A program made the translations under genes and the position numbers. 64,000 nt of DNA from CAWCDJ01 sp963836015 (GTDB lineage Bacteria; Acidobacteriota; Terriglobia; Bryobacterales; Bryobacteraceae), in assembly GCA_963836015.1 (NCBI GenBank), contig CAWIIF010000015.1, forward strand, positions 744,001 through 808,000, in the 5' to 3' direction. This document shows, in pieces, positions 45,074 to 62,055 of this stretch (position 1 is its first letter; each line of letters begins with the position of its first letter). Below the pieces are notes generated by a model that was given only the letters and a program-made list of their open reading frames with translations, was not told where the DNA came from and did no database searches.

Positions 45074-45601
45074 ATGAAAAAGAAACAAGATAAGCAGAAA
45101 GATGTCGAAGCCCTGCGCAAGGATCTGGCGGATTTGAAGAACCTGTTTGTCACCGGCTATGAAAAGCTGCGGGTGGACCAGGACTTCGAATTGCGCAAGG
45201 CGGTGCGCGGCGTGGGCGGCAAATACCGCGTGGTGAAAAACAACCTGGCGGAGAAGGCTTCCGAAGGCACGGCTGCCGAACAGGTGCTCAAGGGATTGCG
45301 GGGCATGACCTCGATGGCCTATACCACCACCGACCCGGTGGCCCTGGCCAAGGCTCTCACCACCTACGCCAAGGCCAATCCGAGTTTCACCTTCAAGGCA
45401 GGCATCGTGGAAGGCCGAGTGATCGACGTGAAGGCGATCAACGAGCTGGCCAACATGCCTTCGAAGGAACAGATCTTCTCGAAGCTGCTGTACGTGATCA
45501 ACGCCCCGGCTCAGCAGTTGGTGACGGCCATGAACGCGGTCGGCCGCAATCTGGCGGTGGTGGTGGATCAGGGCGTCAAAGAGAACAAGTTTCAATCGTA
45601 G
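45074..45601 (+). CDS. rplJ: 50S ribosomal protein L10
   Basis: A 175-residue L10: LRKDLADLKNLFVTGYEKLRVDQDFELRKAVRGVGGKYRVVKNNLAEKA, LKGLRGMTSMAYTTTDPVALAKAL, and the C-terminal L12-dimer-binding helix region (QQLVTAMNAVGRNLAVVVDQG). The gap after rplA is only 18 bases, too small for the L10 leader normally found here, so L10/L12 autoregulation is either lost or placed elsewhere. Confidence 0.97.
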   Translation: MKKKQDKQKDVEALRKDLADLKNLFVTGYEKLRVDQDFELRKAVRGVGGKYRVVKNNLAEKASEGTAAEQVLKGLRGMTSMAYTTTDPVALAKALTTYAKANPSFTFKAGIVEGRVIDVKAINELANMPSKEQIFSKLLYVINAPAQQLVTAMNAVGRNLAVVVDQGVKENKFQS

Positions 45602-45663
45602 TGTCCGGGCATGCCCGGCCGCTCGAGCGGATTTTCAATACTTAAGGAGTTTGGAGTTTAGAA

Positions 45664-46047
45664 ATGGCGGACATCAACGCAATTGCGGATCAGATTCAGG
45701 GCTTGACGCTGCTGGAGGCCTCTCAGCTCGTCAAGTTGCTCGAAGAAAAGCTGGGAGTTTCGGCGGCAGCGGCGGCTCCGGTAATGATGGCGGCCGGCGC
45801 GGGCGCCGCGGCGGCAGCTCCGGCCGTGGAAGAGAAGACCGAGTTCACGGTGGTTCTGACGGCCGCCGGTGCGAACAAGATCAACGTGATCAAGGCCGTT
45901 CGCGAAGTGACCAGCCTGGGCCTCAAAGAAGCCAAGGACCTGGTGGATGGCGCTCCCAAGCCCGTCAAGGAAGGCGTGAGCAAGGACGAGGCCGAGGCCA
46001 TCAAGAAGAAGTTCGTCGACGCGGGCGCATCCGTCGAAGTGAAGTAG
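45664..46047 (+). CDS. rplL: 50S ribosomal protein L7/L12
   Basis: A 127-residue stalk protein: N-terminal dimerisation helix region (QIQGLTLLEASQLVKLLEEKLG), an Ala-rich hinge and the C-terminal factor-binding domain EKTEFTVVLTAAGANKINVIKAVREVTSLGLKEAKDLVDGAPKPVKEGVSKDEAEAIKKKFVDAGASVEVK. AAGGAG lies upstream of the ATG. A row of GGGG runs begins 6 bases after its stop codon. Confidence 0.97.
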   Translation: MADINAIADQIQGLTLLEASQLVKLLEEKLGVSAAAAAPVMMAAGAGAAAAAPAVEEKTEFTVVLTAAGANKINVIKAVREVTSLGLKEAKDLVDGAPKPVKEGVSKDEAEAIKKKFVDAGASVEVK

Positions 46048-46052
46048 TCAGC

Positions 46053-46083
46053 GGGGCCAGGGGTCTGGGGCCAGGGGCTGGGG
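46053..46083 (+). promoter_or_regulatory. Five-run G-quadruplex motif after rplL
   Basis: Five GGGG runs (46053-46056, 46060-46063, 46067-46070, 46074-46077, 46080-46083) are separated by loops of 3, 3, 3 and 2 bases on the sense strand. This is an ideal G-quadruplex sequence, which in RNA would be very stable. It is placed between rplL and rpoB, where other bacteria attenuate or process the transcript; a regulatory role is inferred. Confidence 0.7.
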
Positions 46084-46516
46084 AAAAGGCGCGGGGCTAT
46101 CGCCGCGACGGTATTTCCCGGCTGAGAGCCCACGGCTCCGGACCCCATGGTTTTGAGCATTTGACGCAGGGCATAAGTCCTGTTAACATGAATAGTTGGG
46201 CTTTGAGTTCAACCGGATTCGATCCCAATTGGTGACTGTGATTCCCGAATCCTGGTATATAAATTGCAGTTCGGCCGGAGCTGCAGAGAGGGGATCTCTG
46301 CGCGTCTTTGCGCCAGCATGCTTCCAACAGGATTCGTACGCCCGCACATTCACAGATCCAGTTTTCATCGCGCGCACCACTCCGGAAATTCGATTCCTGC
46401 CCCTGTTTCTTCATCATTCGGCGCCCGAGGCGATCTCACCTCCTTGGGCGCCGTTGGTTTTGTGCTTTTAAGCGCAGTTTCTGTGCTTTGGCTCTTCGGC
46501 CGTCAGGAGTAAAAGA
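46084..46516. other. rplL-rpoB intergenic region
   Basis: No gene was recognised in this gap. Apart from the G-run element just upstream, it holds a candidate promoter at 46161-46189. A long leader would then precede rpoB; its short open frames lack ribosome sites. Confidence 0.5.
46161..46189 (+). promoter_or_regulatory. Candidate sigma-70 promoter for rpoBC
   Basis: TTGACG (46161-46166), 17-base spacer, TAACAT (46184-46189). The -35 matches five and the -10 four of six consensus bases. It would allow rpoBC to be transcribed independently of the ribosomal genes, with a leader of about 320 bases. Confidence 0.4.
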
Positions 46517-50827
<4,311 letters not shown>

Positions 50828-50834
50828 TGATTCA

Positions 50835-50902
50835 CCGCCGAGACGCCGAGACGCCGAGAAATCCAGGCATTGGGTTTTCTCGGCGCCTCGGCGTCTCGGC
50901 GG
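50835..50902. repeat. Large near-perfect palindrome between rpoB and rpoC
   Basis: The left arm 50835-50861 (CCGCCGAGACGCCGAGACGC then CGAGAAA) pairs with 50876-50902 with one mismatch out of 27, leaving a 14-base loop. Each arm itself contains repeats of CGCCGAGA. It lies inside the co-transcribed rpoB-rpoC gap, with no T-run. It may be a REP/MITE-like palindromic element; an RNA-processing or pausing role is possible. Confidence 0.8.
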
Positions 50903-50932
50903 TTAAAGGTTTTTAGGAAACTGGAGGCTATT

Positions 50933-55148
<4,216 letters not shown>

Positions 55149-55161
55149 CCGTTTAGCAAAC

Positions 55162-55204
55162 GGGGCGGGTCATCGTTCTCGATGGCCCGCCCCTTTTTCT
55201 TTTT
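55162..55204 (+). terminator. Rho-independent terminator of the rpoBC operon
   Basis: A 14-bp stem (GGGGCGGGTCATCG with CGATGGCCCGCCCC, one G-T pair) with a TTCT loop is followed by TTTTTCTTTTT. It starts 13 bases after the rpoC stop. Confidence 0.92.
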
Positions 55205-55211
55205 GCGCGCC

Positions 55212-58200
55212 TTAAAACGAGACGCGGAATCCGAATTCGACGGATCGCGAGCCGCCCGGCTGAAACAGGGGCGGCAGGCCGGAGTTCGGGCTGCCCGAGC
55301 CGAGCATCAGGTTCTGCATCGAGGTGGCCTGGCCGAACCAGGGGTCGGAGAGGAAGCGGACCGGGTCGGCAAACGCCGGCCGGTTGAGCACGTTGAAGGC
55401 GGAGACGCTGATTTCGACAGGCATTCTCTCGATGAGTGCGAATTGGCGGCGCAGGCTCGCATCCCACTGAAACAGTCCGTTGCCCGAAATGGTGTTGCGG
55501 CCGAGGGTTCCGGGCACGCCTTGGGCCGGGGTTTGAAATGCCGACGGATTGAGCCGGCGGCGCCCGGCGGCCGAAGGGTCGTCGATCCAGACCGGAGCTC
55601 CGCGAATGAGGTCGGGCCGCAAGGCATTGACCAGTTGGAGTCCTACGTTCTGCTCGGCGACCGCGATGTCGATGGGAAACCCGGAGCGGGCGCGCGCGAT
55701 GGCGCTGAGTGTCCATCCGCCCAGCCGGCGCGGCATCCGGTAGCTCAGGGCAGCGGTGAGCGCATGCCGGACGTCGAAGTTGGAGGACCCGCGGTCTTCC
55801 CGCGGCGAGTAGCCCGGGTGCACGAGGAAGATCGACGAATCCTCCGAGCCGTCGTCGATCGAGTGAGACCAGGTGTAAGCCACAGTCGAGAAGAGGTCGC
55901 GGGAGAGCGAACCGGTGTACCGAACCTGCAGCGCGTGATACGCGGAGGCACCGGTGGTGACCGCGATCAGGCGGTCCAGCACACCGGTGTTGGGATCCAG
56001 GTCGGCCTCGCGGCGAAGGAGATTCCGCCCCGCGGAGCCGGCGTAGGATACGCTGGCGGAACCGCGCTTCCCGGCAGCCCGTTCGAGCGAAGCGCGCCAC
56101 TGATAGGACACCGGCAAACGCAGCGGCGAGACCGGTCCGGGCAGGAACGGAGGGCCCGGACCGCCCGCCCCGGAGCCGCCCGCGGGCAGGGTGATGCCTC
56201 CAGACTCCAACTGCCAGCTATTGAAAGGAGCGCCGTTCACCGGGTCGATAGCGGCCGCCAGGGTCGGATCGTAGAATGTCCCCGCGCCCGCACGGAAGAC
56301 GAGTCCGCCGCCGATGCGGTAAGCAATCCCGAGCCGGGGGGCCAGTTGCCGGTATCGCATGGGCCAGGGGGCCGCTCCGTTGATGTCGCCTCCGTGCAGG
56401 AACTGCCAGGCGTTTCCGTTCCACAATCCGGAAACGGTGGGAATCTGCGCGTCACGCGCGGTGGGCGGAGTGACTTCCCAGCGCAATCCGTAGACCAGCT
56501 CCAACCGCGGCCCGGCGCGAAACGTGTCCTGCGCGAAGAAGCACGCGATCACGACCGCATCGCCGCCCGCCGGGGTCTGCGAGAAGGTCACGCGCATCGG
56601 CTGCCCCTCGAGCACGCTCTGCAGGCTGGAAGCAAATCCGAGTGTGCTCTGGATGGTCGCATCGCGCGAAGGCTCGAGGTGGATGTAGTCGGCTCCTGCG
56701 CGCAGCTCGTGGCGTCCCGCTTGCCGGGAGATCGAATCGGAGGCTTCCCACTGATCCTGGCGGGTGCGTCCCAGGTCGCCGGCCACGAACTGTCCGAGGC
56801 CGGGTACGGCCAGGCCGAGCACCGAGAGCGACAATCCGCCCGGAGGCGGCAGCGGATTTCTCAGGTCGGACGGAAGGACCTTCGAGAGCTGCGCGAGCGG
56901 CGATACCGTGTCGATGGTGTTGTACGAACGGGAGGTGAAGTCGGCCCGCGAGAAGTTGAAGCGGAAATCGTGGACCGTGCCCGCCGGTCCCGCCAGCGTG
57001 ATTCCGGCGGTCGCGCTTTGCCAGCGGAAGTCGCCCTGGCTGGACGTAAGGTCTTCCGATCGCGATGAGGACGGCGCTGTTCCGGCGCGCAGAAACGCCG
57101 TGCCGCGCTGCCCGAGGGACCGGTCGAGCCGCAGGCTGTAGCCGGCGAGAGCGGCAGTGCGCTTCCCGGCGAGCAGGCCATCGGCCTCACCGCCGCCGAT
57201 CTCGGGTCCGGTCGGGGGCGCGAACCAGTTCAGGATCGGCCGCACCGCTTCGGGGGCATTGGCCCGCGCGGCCAGTGAGGGGACCGAGGTGAGTTGGAGT
57301 CCCGTATCGGTGAGGTGGGAATCCTCCGCCGAGAACAGGAAAAACGTCCGGTTGCGCTGGAGCGGTCCGCCGATCACGGCGCCGAGATTGTCGTAAGATG
57401 GCCGGGCATAGGCGATGCCGCGGCTGTTGGCGAACCAGTCCCGCGCGCTCCAACTGTTGTCGCGGACCCGGCCGAAGAGATCGCCGTGAAATTCGTTGGA
57501 GCCGGAGCGTGAGGTTACAAGGGTTTCCGCTCCCGGCCGCTCGCCGGATTCCGGCGCGAAATTCGACGTGCGCAGCTCGACCGAGCGCACCGTCTCCGGA
57601 GTTCCGAAATTCTCGGTGCTGCCGATCGCCGTCATGGCGGGCAGAGACGCGCCGGGGAACGAGCCGGGCAGGACGCTGCCGCCGACGCCGGTGTTGGCGC
57701 TGATGCCGTCCATGCGGAATGCGTTCGAGTTGGGACGCTGGCCGCCGGACGTAAACTGACCCGCGTCGCCTGCGCGTGCCGGAGTGATCGTAACGCCGGG
57801 CATCAGGTCGAACATCTCGCGGAAATCGCGCCCGTTCACCGGGAGGGACGCGCCCGGGCTGTTGCGGGTGACGATCAGGCTGCCGACGGACGACGGGTCC
57901 ATCTCATCGCGGCCTGTCGTGACCGTGATGACCTGGTGGAGTTCGATCAGGCGCAGGACAAAATCCTGGCGGGCGGGGACGGCGTCCCGGACTTCCATTC
58001 CGAAACGGGACACCGTGCGAAACCCCGGATTTCGTGCGGTAACTTTGTAACCTGCGGGCGGCAGTCCCGTGAACTCGTAGGTGCCGTCTGCGCCGGTCTG
58101 CGCCTTCCAGCGGGCGCCTGTGTCCTGGCTCTGTACCGACACCTCCGCGCCGGGGAGGGGCCGTCCGCCGGAATCGGTCACGCGCCCCGACAGGCTGCCG

Positions 58201-58262
58201 GCGGCACACATCGCCACGGCCGGCAGCAGAATCGCCGCGGCGACGATGGGAACCCGGCTCAC
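55212..58262 (-). CDS. Oar-like outer-membrane receptor (TonB-dependent type) with CarboxypepD_reg domain
   Basis: A 1016-residue outer-membrane protein. After the signal peptide (SRVPIVAAAILLPAVAMCAAG) comes a carboxypeptidase-regulatory-like domain (GSLSGRVTDSGGRPLPGAEVSVQSQDTGARWKAQTGADGTYEFTGLPPAGYKVTARNPGF), a plug-like segment (NSPGASLPVNGRDFREMFDLMPGVTI) and a long beta-barrel ending in VEFGFRVSF with terminal Phe. This is the Oar-like layout expanded in Acidobacteria, used for import of polymers or for surface roles. The GTG start overlaps the stop of the anti-sigma gene (GTGA), so all three genes of this operon are translationally coupled. Confidence 0.9.
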   Translation of the reverse strand: MSRVPIVAAAILLPAVAMCAAGSLSGRVTDSGGRPLPGAEVSVQSQDTGARWKAQTGADGTYEFTGLPPAGYKVTARNPGFRTVSRFGMEVRDAVPARQDFVLRLIELHQVITVTTGRDEMDPSSVGSLIVTRNSPGASLPVNGRDFREMFDLMPGVTITPARAGDAGQFTSGGQRPNSNAFRMDGISANTGVGGSVLPGSFPGASLPAMTAIGSTENFGTPETVRSVELRTSNFAPESGERPGAETLVTSRSGSNEFHGDLFGRVRDNSWSARDWFANSRGIAYARPSYDNLGAVIGGPLQRNRTFFLFSAEDSHLTDTGLQLTSVPSLAARANAPEAVRPILNWFAPPTGPEIGGGEADGLLAGKRTAALAGYSLRLDRSLGQRGTAFLRAGTAPSSSRSEDLTSSQGDFRWQSATAGITLAGPAGTVHDFRFNFSRADFTSRSYNTIDTVSPLAQLSKVLPSDLRNPLPPPGGLSLSVLGLAVPGLGQFVAGDLGRTRQDQWEASDSISRQAGRHELRAGADYIHLEPSRDATIQSTLGFASSLQSVLEGQPMRVTFSQTPAGGDAVVIACFFAQDTFRAGPRLELVYGLRWEVTPPTARDAQIPTVSGLWNGNAWQFLHGGDINGAAPWPMRYRQLAPRLGIAYRIGGGLVFRAGAGTFYDPTLAAAIDPVNGAPFNSWQLESGGITLPAGGSGAGGPGPPFLPGPVSPLRLPVSYQWRASLERAAGKRGSASVSYAGSAGRNLLRREADLDPNTGVLDRLIAVTTGASAYHALQVRYTGSLSRDLFSTVAYTWSHSIDDGSEDSSIFLVHPGYSPREDRGSSNFDVRHALTAALSYRMPRRLGGWTLSAIARARSGFPIDIAVAEQNVGLQLVNALRPDLIRGAPVWIDDPSAAGRRRLNPSAFQTPAQGVPGTLGRNTISGNGLFQWDASLRRQFALIERMPVEISVSAFNVLNRPAFADPVRFLSDPWFGQATSMQNLMLGSGSPNSGLPPLFQPGGSRSVEFGFRVSF

Positions 58263-59851
58263 TGCGTGCCCGCCTGTTGCCGGCGTATGGCCTGCGAAAC
58301 CGCGTCCATGTCGCCCGGTAGTCCGCTCAGCATCCGCTCGCCTTCGCCTTGGGTATAGCGCCCCGCCAGCAAACGGTTCAGCCTGACGTCCAAAGCCTGG
58401 GACGTCGCGAGGACCGCGGGCGCAAGCGCCTGCCACGCAGGTTGGCCGGGCGGCACTACTTCCGCCGCGGCGCTACCCGGTTGGGGGAGGAGCGGAGCAA
58501 GGTCCTGGCGGATGCCGGAGGCGAGCGTCGCAAGGGCGCTTTCCTGCCGGCGGACGATCCCGGCGAGCAAGCGGCGGTCGGAATCGGAAAACCGCGCCGC
58601 GGCCTCCGGCGAAAACGTGGCCGCGAGCCCCGCCAGAACATGCGCGCGGGAAACCAGCGATGCGCTTCGCTCGAGCGCGCGATCGGTGGCTTCGGCGAGT
58701 TGGACCGGGCCTCCGAACCGGTCTTCGAGCTGCCGGCGGAAGTCCGCCGGAATCGACGTCGAGGAGGCGGCAGCGGGAGCGGAAGGCGCAGGTACAGGTG
58801 CGGCTTCAGCGGCCTGCTCGAAGCGCATCACCACCTGGGGAAGCGGACGCAGCACGGTTTCAATCTGCCGCCGGCGCTCATCGGTCAGGCCGGTGGCGCG
58901 GACCACGATCCGGTTGCGCCCCTCGTCGCGCTCCACCGTGATGGGCTCGCCGGTATCTGCGTCGATGGAGTCGAGCGCTGCCAAAACTCGCAGCTCCTCC
59001 GCGGGCCCGACCGGGCGCTCCCCGGCGCTCCCGTGCACGAGCGGCGAGGCGAGGTCCGGCGCCGGCGCCTGAGCGTGTGTGACGCCCGGAAGCTCGGCCA
59101 ACTCGAGCGTGCCTTCTCCCTGGAAATCGAGCGTGCCGTTTAACGGGTGCAGATCCGCGGCGCGCAGCGTGAGCGCCGCGGTCTTCAGGATGCCGTCCGA
59201 GGTCTCCGTGCGAACGCGATAGACCCGGCCGCCGCTTTCTGTTTCGGCGCTCACCGAATCGTGCTTCTTCTTGAGGGTGCGCCGCCAGCCGAGGAAGGCC
59301 CTCGCGCTCAGCGGGTCGCGCCAGTCGTACCGGGCCTGTTGGAATAACGATCGCAGGCGCCGCATTTCGCCCTCGGGCGGCGTGCTGTCATCCGCCTGTA
59401 ATACGGCTGCCCTGGTCATGGCCTTTCCGCCGAACCTCATCTCTATCTGACGTCCGGAGGATGAGGACGCACCGGAGGATTCCGCCAGCAATTCGCTCAC
59501 GCGGGCAGCCGAGGCCTGCTGCTCCCGCTGTCTCCCCACCCAAACCACCGCCAGCACCGCCAGCACCGCTGCGGCGGCCATCGCCGGCCACCAGGCGAAC
59601 CGTCTCGAACGTCGCCGCGTGGTATGCCGGGCGATGAGGGCAGGCAAGGGCGTCCACGGAGCGGGCGGCGGAGGAAGAAGCGGGTCCCTGCGCTCGCGGA
59701 ACGCGGAGTATGCGGCCAGCGCCGATTGCAGGTGGCGCAGCCGCTCTGCGCACGCGGCGCATTCCCGCAAGTGCGCCTCGCTGTCCGGCGTGCGGCCGCC
59801 GGTATCCAGGTCCGACAACTGTTCGTCCGAGAGGTGCGGTTTACGATTCAT
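58259..59851 (-). CDS. Long zinc-finger-type anti-sigma factor
   Basis: A 530-residue protein. N-terminal zinc-finger-like motif (HLRECAACAERL, in an anti-sigma context LSDEQLSDLDTG), a single membrane helix (WWPAMAAAAVLAVLAVVWVG) and an unusually long periplasmic part: a beta-rich segment (MRFGGKAMTRAAVLQ ... YRVRTETSDGILKTAALTLRAADLHPLNGTLDFQGEGTLELAEL), a Pro/Ala linker (AAPVPAPSAPAAASS) and a helical C-terminus. Overlaps the sigma gene by 11 bases and the receptor gene by 4. The long periplasmic part is a good candidate for sensing the receptor or envelope stress. Confidence 0.82.
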   Translation of the reverse strand: MNRKPHLSDEQLSDLDTGGRTPDSEAHLRECAACAERLRHLQSALAAYSAFRERRDPLLPPPPAPWTPLPALIARHTTRRRSRRFAWWPAMAAAAVLAVLAVVWVGRQREQQASAARVSELLAESSGASSSSGRQIEMRFGGKAMTRAAVLQADDSTPPEGEMRRLRSLFQQARYDWRDPLSARAFLGWRRTLKKKHDSVSAETESGGRVYRVRTETSDGILKTAALTLRAADLHPLNGTLDFQGEGTLELAELPGVTHAQAPAPDLASPLVHGSAGERPVGPAEELRVLAALDSIDADTGEPITVERDEGRNRIVVRATGLTDERRRQIETVLRPLPQVVMRFEQAAEAAPVPAPSAPAAASSTSIPADFRRQLEDRFGGPVQLAEATDRALERSASLVSRAHVLAGLAATFSPEAAARFSDSDRRLLAGIVRRQESALATLASGIRQDLAPLLPQPGSAAAEVVPPGQPAWQALAPAVLATSQALDVRLNRLLAGRYTQGEGERMLSGLPGDMDAVSQAIRRQQAGTQ

Positions 59852-60332
59852 GCACCGTCTCCTTCAATCGGGCCACGGCGCGGCGCAGAAACTCGCCCAC
59901 CGTCGAGGTGCTGATCCCGATGACATCCGCGATTTCCCGGTAGCGCAAACCCTCCGCGCGGAGGTGCAGGCAGTTCCGCTGCCGCGGAGAAAGGTCGTGG
60001 ATGGCGCGGTCCAGCAGCTTGCGGCGTTCTTCGTCCAGGTACGCCCGTTCGGGATCGGGATCGCTGTGGGGCGGCGCGCTTTCCGTGTCCAGTTCGACAA
60101 AGGACTTCTCTTTGGCATGCCGTTTGAGCGCGAAATTGTGGGCCACGCGGAACAGCCAGGCGCGCGGATTTTCAATCGGCTCGCTCTTGCCCATCGCGAG
60201 ATACAGCCGCAGGAAGGACTCCTGCGTGATGTCCTGCGCCTCGTGCGGACCCAAGCCGAGGTAGAGCATGTAGGAGTAGATGCTTGCGCGCTCCGCCTCA
60301 TAAATCTGTTCCACCCGGTCACGAACGTCCAT
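59841..60332 (-). CDS. ECF-type RNA polymerase sigma factor
   Basis: A 163-residue sigma factor with region 2 (SIYSYMLYLGLGPHEAQDITQESFLRLYLAMGKSEPIENPRAWLFRVAHNFALKRH) and region 4 (LDRAIHDLSPRQRNCLHLRAEGLRYREIADVIGISTSTVGEFLRRAVARLK). First gene of a coupled sigma/anti-sigma/receptor operon. The start at 60332 is chosen over the in-frame ATG 60356, since MDVRDRVEQIYEAER is a normal ECF start; neither has a good ribosome site. Confidence 0.9.
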   Translation of the reverse strand: MDVRDRVEQIYEAERASIYSYMLYLGLGPHEAQDITQESFLRLYLAMGKSEPIENPRAWLFRVAHNFALKRHAKEKSFVELDTESAPPHSDPDPERAYLDEERRKLLDRAIHDLSPRQRNCLHLRAEGLRYREIADVIGISTSTVGEFLRRAVARLKETVHES

Positions 60333-60473
60333 GCCGGGCCAGCCCCCGTGCGTCAACCCGATTCCCGCCCACAGTCATATGTATAGGATCCCGCCGGGAT
60401 GCCTTTGCCTACGCCCGGCACAAATATTTTTTGCCTGTAGGAAAAGCGGAGCGCCTGGAGATCCATAAGGCGT

Positions 60474-61073
60474 ATGCGACGCTTTCTCGTTCTCTTCATC
60501 GCGGCCGGGTTTACACTTTGCGCCCAGGTGGTTTCTTTCGGTGTCAAGGCCGGGGTCCCGGTGACCGATGCGCTGCCCTATAACTTCGACGGCTTCCACC
60601 TCGACACCGGACGATGGACGGTCGGCCCGACGGCCGAGTTTCATCTGCCCGCCAGGATCTCCATCGAGATCGATGGCCTGTACCGCGGGTATCGGACCAT
60701 CAGCAGCTTCCCTGTCGGAATAGCCGGGACGCCCTTTCTTATCGAGTCGCACAACGATGTGAAGGCCTGGGATTTTCCGCTGCTTCTGAAATACCGCATC
60801 CTGGGCGGCCCGATCCGACCGTTTGTCGACGCCGGATATCAGTTGACCCACGAATCCTCCGACATCACGACAACGTGTGTGAGCACCGGCGGGGTCTGCA
60901 ATCTCCTGCTGGTCCATCCGACGCAAAGCTCTCTCAATCGTACCGGACCGGCGGCCGGCGGAGGCATCGAATTCAAGGCCGGCAAAATCCGGCTCGCCCC
61001 CGAAGTCCGCTATGTGCATCTCAACAAGCCGGGCACCAACCAGGTGACGATCCTGTTTGGCGTGACCTTCTGA
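60474..61073 (+). CDS. Small outer-membrane beta-barrel protein
   Basis: A 199-residue protein with signal peptide MRRFLVLFIAAGFTLCAQ. The mature part alternates amphipathic strands (VSFGVKAGVPVTDAL; WTVGPTAEFHLPARISIEIDGLYRGY; FPLLLKYRILGGPIRPFVDAGYQL; GPAAGGGIEFKAGKIRLAPEVRYVHL) and ends in VTILFGVTF with terminal Phe. This is the pattern of an eight-stranded OmpX/OmpW/PorT-type barrel. AAGG lies upstream of the ATG. Specific function is unknown. Confidence 0.85.
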   Translation: MRRFLVLFIAAGFTLCAQVVSFGVKAGVPVTDALPYNFDGFHLDTGRWTVGPTAEFHLPARISIEIDGLYRGYRTISSFPVGIAGTPFLIESHNDVKAWDFPLLLKYRILGGPIRPFVDAGYQLTHESSDITTTCVSTGGVCNLLLVHPTQSSLNRTGPAAGGGIEFKAGKIRLAPEVRYVHLNKPGTNQVTILFGVTF

Positions 61074-61157
61074 CCTTCCCGCTCTTGCGGAGCCGCGGCG
61101 GTCCGGTCGAGGTCGCAGAACCGGCGCCCCGTCCCGGGGGTGTATGATGAGTCTCGC

Positions 61158-61988
61158 ATGACGCCAGAGACTCCTCCGGCCCGCCGCCGGCCCGGCAAGA
61201 AAGCCTACCTGCTGATCACGGCTTTCGCGTTCCTGCTGGTTCTGTTTCCGTTCCTGTTCTGGTACTACACCTGGTTCGGGCGGCGGCTGACCGACTCCCA
61301 GATCGACCAGTATTTCGCCGACCGCTCCACGCCCCGGCATGCCCAGCACGCCCTCGTGCAGATCGGCGAGCGGCTCTCGATGCACCAGGATGTTTCGCGG
61401 TGGTATCCGCAGATCCTCGCGCAGTCGTCCAGCCCCAGCCGGGAGCTGCGCCAGACTGCCGCCTGGATCATGGGGCAGGAGCACCGCTACCCTCCCTTCC
61501 ACGAAGCGCTGCTCCGCCTGGTGCATGACGCGGAGCCGATGGTGCGGCGAAACGCGGCCCTGGCCCTGGCGTCCTATGGCGACCCGGCCGGGCGGCCGGA
61601 ACTGGTCTCCATGCTCCGGCCTTTCACCATCTCTTCTCCCGTGGCAGGCACGCTGAAATACCGGCTGAAGCTCGGAGACTACGTCAACCCCGGCACCCTG
61701 GTGGCCCACGTCGGGGACCGTGAAGTGCGATCCGCCGTCCCGGGCGAGGTGCGCGACCTCGATCGCCCGGATGGGTCCCAGGTCCGGCCCGGTGACCCTA
61801 TCGTCGATCTCGGCGCGGACAAGAACCATGTCTGGGAAGCCCTGCGCGGTCTTTACCTGGTGGGCCAGCCGGCGGATCTCGAGGACGTGGAGCGTTACCT
61901 CCGCCCGGTCCCCGGTATGCCGGAGACCGTCGAGCGCCAGGCTTCCTCGACCGCGGAGGCCATCCGAAACCGCCGACCCGGCTTGTAA
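61158..61988 (+). CDS. Membrane-anchored HEAT-repeat protein with an inserted biotinyl/lipoyl-like domain
   Basis: A 276-residue protein. The basic N-terminus (PPARRRPGKK) leads to one membrane helix (AYLLITAFAFLLVLFPFLFWYYTW). Helical HEAT-like repeats follow (HAQHALVQIGERLSMH; LRQTAAWIMGQEHRYPPFHEALLRLVHD; VRRNAALALASYGDP). Residues about 158-215 then read as a biotinyl/lipoyl or HlyD-type hammerhead (FTISSPVAGTLKYRLKLGDYVNPGTLVAHVG ... SAVPGEVRDL ... VRPGDPIVDLG), and helical repeat resumes (VWEALRGLYLVGQPADLEDVERYLR). No biotinylated/lipoylated Lys is visible. A TATGAT hexamer ends 9 bases before the ATG. Function unknown. Confidence 0.8.
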   Translation: MTPETPPARRRPGKKAYLLITAFAFLLVLFPFLFWYYTWFGRRLTDSQIDQYFADRSTPRHAQHALVQIGERLSMHQDVSRWYPQILAQSSSPSRELRQTAAWIMGQEHRYPPFHEALLRLVHDAEPMVRRNAALALASYGDPAGRPELVSMLRPFTISSPVAGTLKYRLKLGDYVNPGTLVAHVGDREVRSAVPGEVRDLDRPDGSQVRPGDPIVDLGADKNHVWEALRGLYLVGQPADLEDVERYLRPVPGMPETVERQASSTAEAIRNRRPGL

Positions 61989-61999
61989 GAAACATGCCG

Positions 62000-62016
62000 G
62001 TGGCAATCCGGTTGCT
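62000..62016 (+). promoter_or_regulatory. Candidate sigma-54 promoter of the small Lys/Ala-rich protein
   Basis: GTGGCAATCCGGTTGCT has GG (62002-62003) and GC (62014-62015) 10 bases apart with TGGCA and TTGCT cores. The predicted transcript start is near 62027, just before the first possible start codon. Confidence 0.45.
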
Positions 62017-62055
62017 GCGTCAGAATATATGAAATTCATAATCCCTGGTACCGCA

